Source: Piscinibacter defluvii
GTDB taxonomy: Bacteria > Pseudomonadota > Gammaproteobacteria > Burkholderiales > Burkholderiaceae_C
Length of the DNA: 64,000 nucleotides
Direction: 5' to 3'
Assembly: GCF_004011805.1 (NCBI RefSeq)
Contig: NZ_RCHJ01000025.1
Coordinates: 1-64,000 of the forward strand
The notes below the pieces were generated by a model. That model was given only the letters and a program-made list of their open reading frames with translations. It was not told the DNA's origin and ran no database searches. Each line of letters starts with the position of its first letter. The first letter of the stretch is position 1. The translations under genes were made by a program, and so were the position numbers. Of this stretch, positions 10,530 to 19,123 are shown piece by piece.

Positions 10530-10973
10530 ATGAAGATCGGAGTCCTGGCCGAGGCCACCGGAACACCCGTCGAGACGATCCGCTTCTACGAGCGCGAGGG
10601 ACTGCTGCCGCCGCCGGCCCGGGCGGACAACAACTACCGCGTCTACCTGCCGGCGCACGCCGAGCGGCTTGCCTTCATCCGGCAGTGTCGCAACCTGGAC
10701 ATGGCGCTCGACGAGATCAGGGCCCTCATCGCACTGCGGGAGTCGCCCGCGCAGGATTGCGGCGAGGTCAACGCCCTGCTGGACGAGCACATCGGCCACG
10801 TGGCGCACCGCATTCGCGAACTGCGAGCGCTGGAGAAGGATCTGAAGTCGCTGCGCGCGCGGTGCGCGTCGCCTCATGCCTTGGCGGAGTGCGGCATCCT
10901 CAACGGCCTCGACCGCGCCGCCGCCGCGCCAGCGTCCCCGGCGAAGCGGCGCCACGTTCACGGTGCCCACTGA
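10530..10973 (+). CDS. cadR: CadR/PbrR-type MerR-family regulator
   Basis: Metal-responsive activator of 147 residues: winged helix-turn-helix (residues 1-70), long dimerisation helix, and a C-terminal metal-binding loop. Cysteines C77, C112 and C121 match the CadR arrangement, with C53 in addition, and the tail is His-containing (RRHVHGAH), as in CadR. It probably activates cadA by untwisting the 19-base-spaced promoter and represses itself. Cd(II), and perhaps Pb or Zn, are the likely inducers. Confidence 0.92.
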   Translation: MKIGVLAEATGTPVETIRFYEREGLLPPPARADNNYRVYLPAHAERLAFIRQCRNLDMALDEIRALIALRESPAQDCGEVNALLDEHIGHVAHRIRELRALEKDLKSLRARCASPHALAECGILNGLDRAAAAPASPAKRRHVHGAH

Positions 10974-10996
10974 GCCGGCGCAGGCTTCGGGCCAGA

Positions 10997-11010
10997 TGAC
11001 CGAACTGTCA
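10997..11010. promoter_or_regulatory. Candidate heavy-metal response-regulator box 3
   Basis: TGACCGAACTGTCA (minus strand TGACAGTTCGGTCA), a near-perfect palindrome matching the boxes at 2488 and 4932. It lies 103 bases upstream of the czcE-like gene at 11114. Regulation by the response regulator at 2534 or the one at 32398 is inferred. Confidence 0.55.
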
Positions 11011-11113
11011 TCTGCCGGTTCCGAAACTGTTGCCAGGCGATTTCTAGAGTCCGTGGTTATGCCATCTGGGCATGCGGCTGAGCGATAGCCGATCACATCA
11101 CCACGAGGAACTC

Positions 11114-11464
11114 ATGCAATCACCTTCGTCATCCCTTCTCCGCCTGTCTGCCGTGCTGGTCGTGGCGGCCGCGCCTGCCGTTGGCTTCGCGGCTGGCGAG
11201 ACCTTCATGAACGGCCAATCCATCTACGGCCAGCCGGCTGCCCTGTCGAGCGCGGCTCGTGTCGTCGACCTGGCGCAGGCCCCGCGCCCGAACATCGGTT
11301 ACGGCGAGACGGTCGCCTTCCGCGGCGACGCCGGACAGCAGTTCGCATGGACCTTCAATGGCCTGGACCGGCGTGGCGTCGAGCTCGCCAAGATCGCGCC
11401 GCCGGGCTTCGGCGCGAAATCCGCCGTCGCCTACGTCGGGCGCGATCCGTCCAACCGCCGCTGA
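11114..11464 (+). CDS. czcE: CzcE-like periplasmic metal-binding protein
   Basis: 116 residues with a signal peptide ending near VGFAAGE. The body shows features of the CzcE family: SIYGQPA near the start, VNxG-like NIGYGETVAFRG, FAWTFNGLDRRGVELAKIAP and a final VAYVGRD. CzcE of Cupriavidus is a periplasmic copper-binding protein induced through CzcRS. GAGGA precedes the ATG at 11114. A response-regulator box lies upstream and a strong hairpin follows, so it is probably a single-gene transcript. Confidence 0.82.
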   Translation: MQSPSSSLLRLSAVLVVAAAPAVGFAAGETFMNGQSIYGQPAALSSAARVVDLAQAPRPNIGYGETVAFRGDAGQQFAWTFNGLDRRGVELAKIAPPGFGAKSAVAYVGRDPSNRR

Positions 11465-11486
11465 CCGCGGTCCGACGCGCGCTCAA

Positions 11487-11510
11487 GCGCCGGCCGAGAT
11501 CGGCCGGCGC
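11487..11510 (+). terminator. Hairpin terminator after czcE
   Basis: A perfect 10-base stem GCGCCGGCCG / CGGCCGGCGC with a four-base AGAT loop lies 23 bases after the czcE stop. There is no T-run, so it may be a Rho-assisted or stability hairpin. Confidence 0.55.
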
Positions 11511-11584
11511 GGCGGACTTGACCCGGTAGTGGCTTCAGGGTCTGAAATGCGGCTGCCGCCGCCTGGAGCCACCCTGATCGAGTC

Positions 11585-11905
11585 ATGTCCGACACACCTT
11601 CTTCGCTGCTTCGCAGCACGCCGCTGCTCGACACCCAACATCCCGACATCGAGCGGCTTGTCGCCGAACGGGGGTGGCGCGTGCTGCCGATGCGCGAGCG
11701 GATCGGCGCGGTCTACGACTTCGTCCGCGACGAGATCGCATTCGGCTGCAACGAGGCGGACGATCTGCCGGCATCCCGCGTGCTGGCCGACGGCCATGGG
11801 CAGTGCAACACCAAGGGCACGCTGCTGATGGCCTTGCTGCGCAGCGTCGGCGTGCCGTGCCGTTTGAACGACAACGTGGCGCGTGTCCGCGCCGGACAGT
11901 GGTGA
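11585..11905 (+). pseudogene. Truncated transglutaminase-like protein gene
   Basis: The first 95 or so residues match the N-terminal half of transglutaminase-like proteins: ERGWRVLPMRERIGAVYDFV, then DDLPASRVLADGHGQCNTKG with the catalytic cysteine, and LLMALLRSVGVPCR. After that the sequence changes to an unrelated tail and stops at residue 106, so the His and Asp of the triad are missing. No continuation was seen in other frames. The break lies just before the MerR-like site and czcI, consistent with a recombination point. Confidence 0.7.
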
Positions 11906-11945
11906 TGTCCTTCACGCCGCCGCTTGGCCTCGCATGCTTAGGGTC

Positions 11946-11971
11946 AACCCTGTAGCCGCTACACTCTGACT
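11946..11971 (+). promoter_or_regulatory. MerR-operator-like dyad upstream of czcI
   Basis: The bases 11946-11958 (AACCCTGTAGCCG) are identical to the core of the cadA operator at 10467-10479 and continue into CTACACTCT, giving a dyad of MerR-operator shape. In the plus direction TCAACC and a weak CTTTAT are about 20 bases apart. The site ends only a few bases before the czcI ATG, so a transcript from it would have almost no leader. Confidence 0.45.
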
Positions 11972-11973
11972 TT

Positions 11974-12345
11974 ATGCGTCGTTGGCTTGCCATCCTGCTG
12001 CTGGTACTGCTGCCCACCCAGATGTCCTGGGCGGCAGTGGCGGATTACTGTGCCCATGAAACGGGTGCGGCGGCGGACCATGTCGGGCACCACGATCACA
12101 CCGATCATGGCCATGCGCCTGCAACGGTGGACCTTTCCGATCAGCCAGGGGCTGACGAAGGCGCAACTTCGACGGCTGACGTGGACTGTGGCCATTGCCA
12201 CGGGCAGTGCACAGCCATGCTGGTGACGCTCGCCACCGCGACGCACGACCGCGCCACCGCCGCGCCGACTCCCGCCGGCGATGCCCCGTGCGCTGCCCAC
12301 GCGGCAGCCCAACCTGAACGCCCTCAGTGGGCGCGCCTCGCCTGA
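11974..12345 (+). CDS. czcI: CzcI-like periplasmic protein of a czc operon
   Basis: 123 residues starting MRRWLAILLLVLLPTQMSWAA, the typical CzcI signal peptide, then YCAHE, a His-rich stretch (HVGHHDHTDHGH) and DCGHCHGQC. CzcI lies first in the czcICBA operon of Cupriavidus and is thought to be a regulatory or metal-binding periplasmic protein of unknown mechanism. No ribosome-binding site is visible before the ATG, suggesting a leaderless message or a different start. czcC follows after 153 bases. Confidence 0.85.
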   Translation: MRRWLAILLLVLLPTQMSWAAVADYCAHETGAAADHVGHHDHTDHGHAPATVDLSDQPGADEGATSTADVDCGHCHGQCTAMLVTLATATHDRATAAPTPAGDAPCAAHAAAQPERPQWARLA

Positions 12346-12498
12346 TCGGCGGGGCGGGTTCGTACTCCTCCTGAACCTCGTCCGCGCCTGAGCGCGTTGC
12401 CGTAGCTCGATCTCGGCAACCCGTTCGGGTCGGTGCGACTGCATTGGTCGCGGCTCGCCGGTCTCCCGTGTTCCCCCTATTTCACACTGGAGCATCGG

Positions 12499-13773
12499 AT
12501 GCATCCGAGAACACGAACAACGATCGGCGTGCGGCAGGCCCTGCTTGCCGCCGTCCTGGCCGGGGCCGTTGCTGGCGCAGCGGCACAGGCGCCCGCGGCC
12601 CCCGCGCCCGGCGGACCCGGAACGCTCGGCCTCAAGGAACTCTTCGAGGCGGCCTGGGCACGTCAACCCGAGGCGCTGGCGCTGCAGTCCCGCCGAGAAG
12701 CCGCGCAGGCGCAGCGTCGTGCGGCCGAAGCCTGGACCCCGGAGCCGCCTGCGTTCGAGGCAAGTCACAAGACCGACCGCCTCACCCGCAACGATGGTGC
12801 CCGGGAACTCGAGGTCGGTCTCGCCGTGCCGTTGTGGCTTCCGGGCGAACGCCGCAGCAGCGGCGCGCTCGCGGAGGCCGAGGCAAGCGCCGTCGAAAGC
12901 CGCGCCCAGGCCGCCCGCGTTCGCCTGGCCGCGGCGGTCCGCGAAGCCTGGTGGACCTGGCAGCGTGCCGGCGTCGATGTCGAGATCGCGCGCGGCCAGC
13001 TCGACAACGCACGCAAGCTCGCCGCTGACGTCTCGCGCCGCGCCAAGTCCGGTGAGCTCGCTCGCGCCGACCAGCACCAGGCGGATGGTGCCGTGGCAGC
13101 TGCGGAGGCTGGACTGGCGCAGGCCGAGGCTGCCGCCACGGCGGCGCTGCAGCAGGTCAAGGCATTGTCGGGGGGCGCGATCGGGATGACGCCCGTGGTG
13201 TTTGCCACTGCCGAACCAGAGCCCGCCGCGACCGAGGCGGGCACCCATCCGGCGATCGCGGAGCTGCAGGACCGCGCCAGCGCCGCCGAGCGCGCCGCCG
13301 CGCTGGCTGCCACGCAGTCGCGTGCGAACCCCGAAGTGACCCTGGCCACGACGCGCGACCGCGGCGCATCGGGCGAGCGATATGGCCAGACGGTGACGCT
13401 GGCCGTTCGCATTCCGTTCGGTGGCGGCCCGCGACATGACAGCCGTGTGGCCAGCGCGCGTGCCGATGCCGCCGAAGCCCAGGCCCAGCTCGCTCTTGAC
13501 CGCGCGCGCCTTCAGTCGGAGCGCGATGCTGCCGTTGCACGGGTCGACGCAGCACGGGCCCAGCTCGTTGCTGCCGAGCGCAGGGCCACCCTGGCCCGTG
13601 AAACGCGTGGCTTCTTCGAGAAGTCGTTCCAGCTCGGCGAGACCGATCTGCCGACGCGGCTGCGCATCGAAGCCGAGGCTACCGAGGCCGAGCGGCAAGC
13701 CGCGCGCAGCCGTATCGATCTGGCCGCTGCCATCTCGGCCTGGCGCCAGGCGCTGGGGCTGCTGCCGCAGTGA
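12499..13773 (+). CDS. czcC: CzcC-like outer-membrane factor
   Basis: TolC-superfamily outer-membrane channel of 424 residues. A signal peptide (to about AAAQA) is followed by two long Ala/Glu-rich helical repeats, each with an LxxA...R pattern. TGGAG lies before the ATG at 12499. It would complete the tripartite pump with CzcB and CzcA downstream, carrying metal from the periplasm or cytoplasm to the outside. Confidence 0.9.
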   Translation: MHPRTRTTIGVRQALLAAVLAGAVAGAAAQAPAAPAPGGPGTLGLKELFEAAWARQPEALALQSRREAAQAQRRAAEAWTPEPPAFEASHKTDRLTRNDGARELEVGLAVPLWLPGERRSSGALAEAEASAVESRAQAARVRLAAAVREAWWTWQRAGVDVEIARGQLDNARKLAADVSRRAKSGELARADQHQADGAVAAAEAGLAQAEAAATAALQQVKALSGGAIGMTPVVFATAEPEPAATEAGTHPAIAELQDRASAAERAAALAATQSRANPEVTLATTRDRGASGERYGQTVTLAVRIPFGGGPRHDSRVASARADAAEAQAQLALDRARLQSERDAAVARVDAARAQLVAAERRATLARETRGFFEKSFQLGETDLPTRLRIEAEATEAERQAARSRIDLAAAISAWRQALGLLPQ

Positions 13774-13815
13774 CGGACCAACCGATCACCCACCCCCTTT
13801 TTGAGCGAATCCCCC

Positions 13816-14370
13816 ATGAGACTGACATCCTTCATCGCCGCGCTCAGCGTCGCCGCAGCTGCCTTCTTGCCCCCCCTGGCCCGCGCCGGCGAGGGCCACG
13901 ACCATGGCGAAGCCGCTCCCGCGGCCGCCGGCCCCGCTCTGCCGCGCTTTGCGGCCGTCTCCGAGACCTTCGAGCTCGTTGGCGTGCTCAACGGCAAGCA
14001 GATCACCCTGTACCTCGATCGCGCCGCCGACAACACGCCCGTCCCGGACGCCCAGATCGAGATCGAGATCTCCGGCACCAAGCTGAAGGCCGAGAAGCAC
14101 GAGGACGCCTACGAGGTCGTGCTCGCAGCAGAGCCGAAGCCCGGCGTCTTGCCCATCACCGCCACCGTGACTGCGGGCGCGGATACCGATCTGTTGGCTG
14201 GCGAGCTTGATCTCCACGAGCGGGCACATGCCGACGAGTCGGCACATGTGCACAGCTGGCGGGAGTACGCCGGCTGGGCCGCAGGCGCTGTCACGGCCTT
14301 GGTCGTCCTGATCGTCGTCGGCCGCCGCGTCGCGGCCAGCCGTCAAACCCGCGTCGGAGCCGCCGCATGA
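13816..14370 (+). CDS. His-containing periplasmic protein with C-terminal TM
   Basis: 184 residues: signal peptide ending ARAGEG, a short GHDHG metal-type motif, a beta-rich domain (residues 45-125, ITLYLDRAAD... IEIEISGTKLKAEK) similar to N-terminal CzcB-associated domains, and a C-terminal membrane segment (residues 158-175). It ends in ATGA overlap with czcB. Its GEGHDHGE start resembles that of CzcB itself (GEGHDHGG), so it may hand metal to the adaptor. The start at ATG 13816 is preferred over TTG at 13801. Confidence 0.75.
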   Translation: MRLTSFIAALSVAAAAFLPPLARAGEGHDHGEAAPAAAGPALPRFAAVSETFELVGVLNGKQITLYLDRAADNTPVPDAQIEIEISGTKLKAEKHEDAYEVVLAAEPKPGVLPITATVTAGADTDLLAGELDLHERAHADESAHVHSWREYAGWAAGAVTALVVLIVVGRRVAASRQTRVGAAA

Positions 14371-15503
14371 AGCCGAATCGCATCCTCAGGTTTTCGGCAC
14401 TTGCCGCTACGTCGCTTGCAGCCCTGATGCTGCTTCTGGCTGGCGCGACGCCGGCATGGGCCGGCGAAGGCCACGACCACGGCGGCCCAACCGCTGCGCC
14501 CAGCGCGAACGGGCCGCAACGCTTGCCAGACGGTAGCGTCTTCCTGCCCAAGCCGGCGCAGCGCCAACTCGGTGTGCGCACGCTGCCCACCGAAGCAGAG
14601 GATCTGCCACGCTCGTTCGAACTGAACGGCAAGGTCGTGATGGACCCGAACGCCGGCGGCAAGGTGCAACCCCTGAACGCCGGCCGCGTCGAGCCGGGGC
14701 CGCGCGGGTTGCCCACCGCGGGCCAGACGGTGCGCAAGGGCGAGGTGCTGGCCTACGTCGTGCCCTCGGCCGCGCCGATCGAGCGCTCGAACCAGGCCGC
14801 GCAACTCGCCGAACTGCGCGCCGCGAAGTCCCTGGCCGACAAGCGCGTCGCGCGATTGAAGGAACTCGCCGACACCGTGCCGCGCAAGGACATCGAGGCG
14901 GCCGAGAGCGACGCACAAAGCCTGGCCGAGCGCATTGCTGCCGTTGGAACGGGGCTGGCCACGCGCGAGGCCCTGGTCGCGCCGGTTTCGGGCGTGATCG
15001 CGTCGTCCCATGTCGTCGCTGGCCAGGTGGTCGATGCGCGTGAGCTGGTCTTCGAGGTGGTCGATCCGCAGCGCCTGCACATCGAGGCCGTGGCCTTCGA
15101 CCCGGCACTTGCGGCCGGCATCGGGCGTGCGACCCTGGCGGTCGGCAACGAGCGTGTGCCGCTCGCTTTTGTCGGCGCTGCCCGCAGCCTGCGCGAACAG
15201 GCGCTGCCGCTGACATTCCGCGCTCAGGGCAAGGCCCTCGCGGCACTGGCCGTGGGCCAGCCAGTGCGTGTGGTCGTGCAGGGCAGGGAACTGGTCAAGG
15301 GCATCTCGGTACCGGTGGCCACGCTGATGAAGAACCCGGCCAACCAGACCATCGTCTGGGTGAAGACCGCGCCTGAGCGCTTCGAACCGCGCACAGTGAC
15401 GGTCGAACCACTGGACGGCGTGAACGTCGCCGTCACCTCGGGCCTGAAAGCCGGTGATCGGGTCGCCACGCAAGGCGCGACCCTGATCAATCAGGTCCGC
15501 TGA
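14367..15503 (+). CDS. czcB: CzcB-like membrane-fusion adaptor
   Basis: Periplasmic adaptor of the tripartite pump, 378 residues. Signal peptide ends at ATPAWAG and is followed by GEGHDHGG, a likely metal-binding tail. Then come barrel-sandwich (lipoyl-like) halves around PRGLPTAGQTVRKGEVLAYV and LVAPVSGVIASSHVVAGQVV, a coiled hairpin between them, and the beta-barrel and membrane-proximal domains. It overlaps the preceding gene by four bases and sits 11 bases from czcA. Confidence 0.92.
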   Translation: MKPNRILRFSALAATSLAALMLLLAGATPAWAGEGHDHGGPTAAPSANGPQRLPDGSVFLPKPAQRQLGVRTLPTEAEDLPRSFELNGKVVMDPNAGGKVQPLNAGRVEPGPRGLPTAGQTVRKGEVLAYVVPSAAPIERSNQAAQLAELRAAKSLADKRVARLKELADTVPRKDIEAAESDAQSLAERIAAVGTGLATREALVAPVSGVIASSHVVAGQVVDARELVFEVVDPQRLHIEAVAFDPALAAGIGRATLAVGNERVPLAFVGAARSLREQALPLTFRAQGKALAALAVGQPVRVVVQGRELVKGISVPVATLMKNPANQTIVWVKTAPERFEPRTVTVEPLDGVNVAVTSGLKAGDRVATQGATLINQVR

Positions 15504-15514
15504 CGGGAGCCACC

Positions 15515-18500
15515 ATGTTCAAGTGGCTCCTCGACAGCAGCCTGGCCAACCGGCTGCTGGTGATCATCGCCAGCGTCGTGTTGATGGCCTACGGCGCGTT
15601 CACCCTGTCCCGAACGCCGGTGGACGTGTTCCCCGACCTCAACAAGCCGACGGTCACCATCATGACCGAAGCCGGCGGCATGGCCGCCGAGGAGGTGGAG
15701 CAACTGATCACCTTCCCGCTGGAGACGACGATGAACGGCCTGCCCGGCGTGGAGTCGGTGCGCTCGACCTCGTCGGCCGGCTTGTCCTTCCTTTACGTCA
15801 CCTTCGACTGGAGCACCGACATCTTTCGTGCGAGGCAGCTCGTCGCAGAGCGGCTGGCATCGATGGAGGAAGGTCTGGCCGAAGGCGTCGTGCCGCGTAT
15901 GGGACCGATCAGCTCGATCATGGGCGAGATCATGCAGATCGCCATTCCGGTCGATCCGCAGAAGATCAGCCCGATGGCCGTCCGCGAGTACGCCGACTGG
16001 GTGCTGCGGCCCCGGCTGCTCTCGGTGCCCGGCGTCGCGCAGGTGATCCCGATCGGCGGCGAGGTGCGGCAGTTTCAGGTGCAGCCGAACACGGCGCGCA
16101 TGGCCGAACTCGGCATCACGCACGACCAGCTGGAAGGAGCGCTCAAGGGATTTTCGGCGAACACCTCCGGGGGCTTCCTGGAACTCAACGGCCGCGAGTA
16201 TCTGATCCGCAACCTCGGGCGGACGTCGCGTCTGGACGACCTGAAGAATCTGGCGATCGGTGCCAACCGGGGTCAGCCCATCCTGCTGCGCCAGATTGCG
16301 GAGGTCACGTTCGCGGCAGCGATCAAGCGCGGCGATGCCGGCTTCGAAGGCAAGCCGGCCGTGATCCTGGGCATCCAGAAGCAGCCGACGGCGGACACCA
16401 TCGCGCTGACGAAGTCGATCGAGGACGCCCTCACGGGCTTGAAGACCTCCCTGCCCGCCGGAATGGAAGCGCCACGCGTCACGTTCCGCCAGGCGAGTTT
16501 CATCGAGGCCTCGATCACGACACTGCAGGGCAAGCTGATCGGCGCGTCGGTCTTTGTCGCGGCGATCCTGTTCTTCTTCCTCGGGACGCTGCGACCGACG
16601 GTGATCGCACTCACTGCGATTCCTGTGTCGATCTTCATCACCGCGCTGGTCTTCCGCTACTTCGGGCTGTCCATCAACACGATGACGCTGGGCGGTCTGG
16701 CCATCGCCATCGGCGGGCTCGTCGACGACGCGGTGGTCGGTGTCGAGAACGTGCTGCGGCGGTTGAAGGAAGACCGCGCCAAGCACCCGCACTCACGCCT
16801 TCATCCGCTGGAGGTCGTCGCCCACGCCACGATGGAGGTTCGCTCCGCGATTTTGTATGCGACGGTGATCATCGTGCTGGTCTTCATCCCCTTGTTCGCA
16901 TTGCCGGGGTTGGAAGGCAAGCTGTTCGTTCCGCTGGGGATCGCCTTCATCGTCTCGACGCTGGCCTCGCTGGTGGTGTCCGTGACGATCACCCCGGTCC
17001 TGAGTTTCTATCTGCTACCGCGCATGAAGAATCTGGACCATGGTGACACCAGGGTTCTCGCATGGCTGAAGGCCCGCTACAGCAGCAGCCTGCAGGCCGT
17101 CCTGGCCAGGCCGAAGGCGGCGCTCGCTGCAGCCGGCCTGGCCGTCGTGGCGGCAGCGGCTGCCGTGCCCTTTTTCCCGACCACCTTCCTGCCGCCGTTC
17201 AACGAAGGCACGCTGCTGATCGGCCTACGCCTCAACCCGGGGGTCACGCTCTCGGAGAGCTCCGCGGTGGCACGTCAGGCCGAAACGCTGGTCAGCCAGG
17301 TGCCCGAAGTGACGCACGTCGGGCGACGAAGTGGGCGCGCCGAACTGGACGAACATGCCGAGGGCGTGCATGTGAGCGAACTGGACGTCGGCATCGTGCC
17401 CACGGCTGAACTCAAGCGCTCCATGGATGAGGTCAAGGCGGACATCCGCGCGAGACTGATCAACCTGCCGGCAGCCATCGAGATCGGCCAGCCGATCTCG
17501 CACCGCATCGACCACATGCTCTCTGGCGTGCGGTCACAGATCGCGGTGAAGATCTACGGCGAGGACCTCGATGCGCTGCGCGGCCAGGCCGATGCGCTGC
17601 GTCAGCGCCTGGCAACGATCCCCGGAATCGCCGACCTGCAGATCGAGAAGCAGGTGCTGGCGCCGCAGATCAAGGTGCGCGTGGACTACGCTGCCGCCGC
17701 GCAGTACGGGGTGCCGGCGCCCCAGGTGCTGGCCACGCTGCAGAGCCTGGTCGAGGGCGAGAAGATCACGCAGATCGTCGAGGGCGGACGCCGCTTCGCG
17801 CTGGTGGTCAAGTTGCCCGAGTCGGCACGCTCGATCGAGGGCCTGAGCCAGATCCTCATCGAGACGCCGACGGGCCGCATCCCGTTGTCGAAGGTGGCTT
17901 CCATCGAGGATGGCGACGGTCCGAACCAGATCAGCCGCGACGACGGCAAGCGACGCATCGTGCTGTCGGCCAACGCCTCCGGCCGTGCGCTGTCGGAGAT
18001 CGTGGCCGACATCCGCAAGGTCGTCTCCGAGACCAAGCTGCCGGAGGGCTACTTCATCACGCTGGGCGGTCAGTTCCAGGCCCAGGAGGAAGCCTCGCGC
18101 CTGGTCGGCCTGCTGTCGATCGTCTCGCTGGTGCTGATGTTCGTGGTGCTGTACAGCCGCTACAAGTCCACCACGCTGTCGGCGTTGATCATGGTGAACA
18201 TCCCGTTGGCCCTGGTCGGCGCGGTGATCGGCCTGTGGCTGTCGGGCCAGCCCTTGTCGGTGGCGGCGCTGGTGGGTTTCATCACGCTGGCCGGCATTTC
18301 GGTGCGCAACGGCATCCTGAAGGTCAGCCACTACATCAACCTGATGCGATTCGAAGGCGAGAGCTTCGACACGAGGATGATCGTGCGCGGCTCGCTCGAG
18401 CGTCTGTCTCCGGTGCTGATGACGGCATTGGTGACGGCCTTCGCGCTGGCGCCACTGCTCTTCGAAGCCGAGCGCCCGGGCACCGAGGTGCTGCACCCGG

Positions 18501-18634
18501 TGGCCGTGGTGATCTTCTCCGGGCTCATCAGCTCGACCCTGCTCGACACCTTCCTCACGCCCGCGATGTTCTGGCTCTTCGGCCGCAAGGATGCCGAACG
18601 GCTGATGGACGACAAGGACGCCGAGGCGCTCTGA
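15515..18634 (+). CDS. czcA: CzcA-like HME-RND efflux pump, DD-type
   Basis: Proton-driven heavy-metal RND pump of 1039 residues with 12 membrane segments and two large periplasmic loops. The segment-4 signature reads GGLVDDAVVGVENVLRRL. The DD pair is unlike the DFG...DGA of classical Co/Zn/Cd CzcA and unlike the VDAA of Cu/Ag CusA, so substrate choice (divalent cations most likely) is uncertain. It lies in a complete operon with outer-membrane factor and adaptor genes. Confidence 0.92.
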   Translation: MFKWLLDSSLANRLLVIIASVVLMAYGAFTLSRTPVDVFPDLNKPTVTIMTEAGGMAAEEVEQLITFPLETTMNGLPGVESVRSTSSAGLSFLYVTFDWSTDIFRARQLVAERLASMEEGLAEGVVPRMGPISSIMGEIMQIAIPVDPQKISPMAVREYADWVLRPRLLSVPGVAQVIPIGGEVRQFQVQPNTARMAELGITHDQLEGALKGFSANTSGGFLELNGREYLIRNLGRTSRLDDLKNLAIGANRGQPILLRQIAEVTFAAAIKRGDAGFEGKPAVILGIQKQPTADTIALTKSIEDALTGLKTSLPAGMEAPRVTFRQASFIEASITTLQGKLIGASVFVAAILFFFLGTLRPTVIALTAIPVSIFITALVFRYFGLSINTMTLGGLAIAIGGLVDDAVVGVENVLRRLKEDRAKHPHSRLHPLEVVAHATMEVRSAILYATVIIVLVFIPLFALPGLEGKLFVPLGIAFIVSTLASLVVSVTITPVLSFYLLPRMKNLDHGDTRVLAWLKARYSSSLQAVLARPKAALAAAGLAVVAAAAAVPFFPTTFLPPFNEGTLLIGLRLNPGVTLSESSAVARQAETLVSQVPEVTHVGRRSGRAELDEHAEGVHVSELDVGIVPTAELKRSMDEVKADIRARLINLPAAIEIGQPISHRIDHMLSGVRSQIAVKIYGEDLDALRGQADALRQRLATIPGIADLQIEKQVLAPQIKVRVDYAAAAQYGVPAPQVLATLQSLVEGEKITQIVEGGRRFALVVKLPESARSIEGLSQILIETPTGRIPLSKVASIEDGDGPNQISRDDGKRRIVLSANASGRALSEIVADIRKVVSETKLPEGYFITLGGQFQAQEEASRLVGLLSIVSLVLMFVVLYSRYKSTTLSALIMVNIPLALVGAVIGLWLSGQPLSVAALVGFITLAGISVRNGILKVSHYINLMRFEGESFDTRMIVRGSLERLSPVLMTALVTAFALAPLLFEAERPGTEVLHPVAVVIFSGLISSTLLDTFLTPAMFWLFGRKDAERLMDDKDAEAL

Positions 18635-18672
18635 GCCCGATTCCCTCCCAGCCCCAACCGAAAGGAACCCCC

Positions 18673-19059
18673 ATGAAGTTGCAAGCCCTCATTGCCACCG
18701 TCGCCCTTGTCCTCGCCGGAGCAGCCCACGCGGCCGGCGAGAAGCACGACCACGCCCACGAGCACAAGCCCATGCACGGCGGCGTCGTGGTCGAGGTCAA
18801 GGACACGGACTACGAACTGGTCGCCAAGGCCACGACGATCCAACTCCATCTGCGTGACCACGGCAAGCCTGCCGACGTGTCGAAGGCCAGCGCGAAGGTC
18901 ACCCTGCTGACCGGCAGCGAGAAGCAGGAGGTCGAACTGAAGCCGGCCGGCGACAAGCTCGAAGCCACCGGCAGCTTCAAGGTCGGCCCGGGCACCAAGG
19001 CCGTGGCCGTGGTCACGGTCGCCGGCAAGGCTTCGACCGCGCGCTTCACGCTGAAGTGA
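18673..19059 (+). CDS. Small His-rich periplasmic protein of the czc operon
   Basis: 128 residues. Signal peptide ends at AAHAAG, followed by EKHDHAHEHKPMHGG, a probable metal-binding stretch, and a beta-rich remainder. GGVVVEVKDTDYELVAK resembles domains found fused or adjacent to CzcB. It probably binds metal in the periplasm for the pump. AAGGA precedes the ATG. Last gene of the first efflux operon; the next gene has its own operator. Confidence 0.8.
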   Translation: MKLQALIATVALVLAGAAHAAGEKHDHAHEHKPMHGGVVVEVKDTDYELVAKATTIQLHLRDHGKPADVSKASAKVTLLTGSEKQEVELKPAGDKLEATGSFKVGPGTKAVAVVTVAGKASTARFTLK

Positions 19060-19097
19060 GCCAGCGGGCGGGTGTCACGAAATGGTGTCCGCCGATT

Positions 19098-19120
19098 CCT
19101 ATCCTCCGGGGTAGGATAGG
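19098..19120 (+). promoter_or_regulatory. CsoR/RcnR-type operator, 8-base inverted repeat
   Basis: Perfect arms CCTATCCT (19098-19105) and AGGATAGG (19113-19120) enclose CCGGGGT, giving the G-tract-plus-inverted-repeat form of CsoR/RcnR operators. It ends three bases before the ATG of the CsoR-like gene at 19124, so autorepression of this operon is likely. Confidence 0.7.
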
Positions 19121-19123
19121 CAG

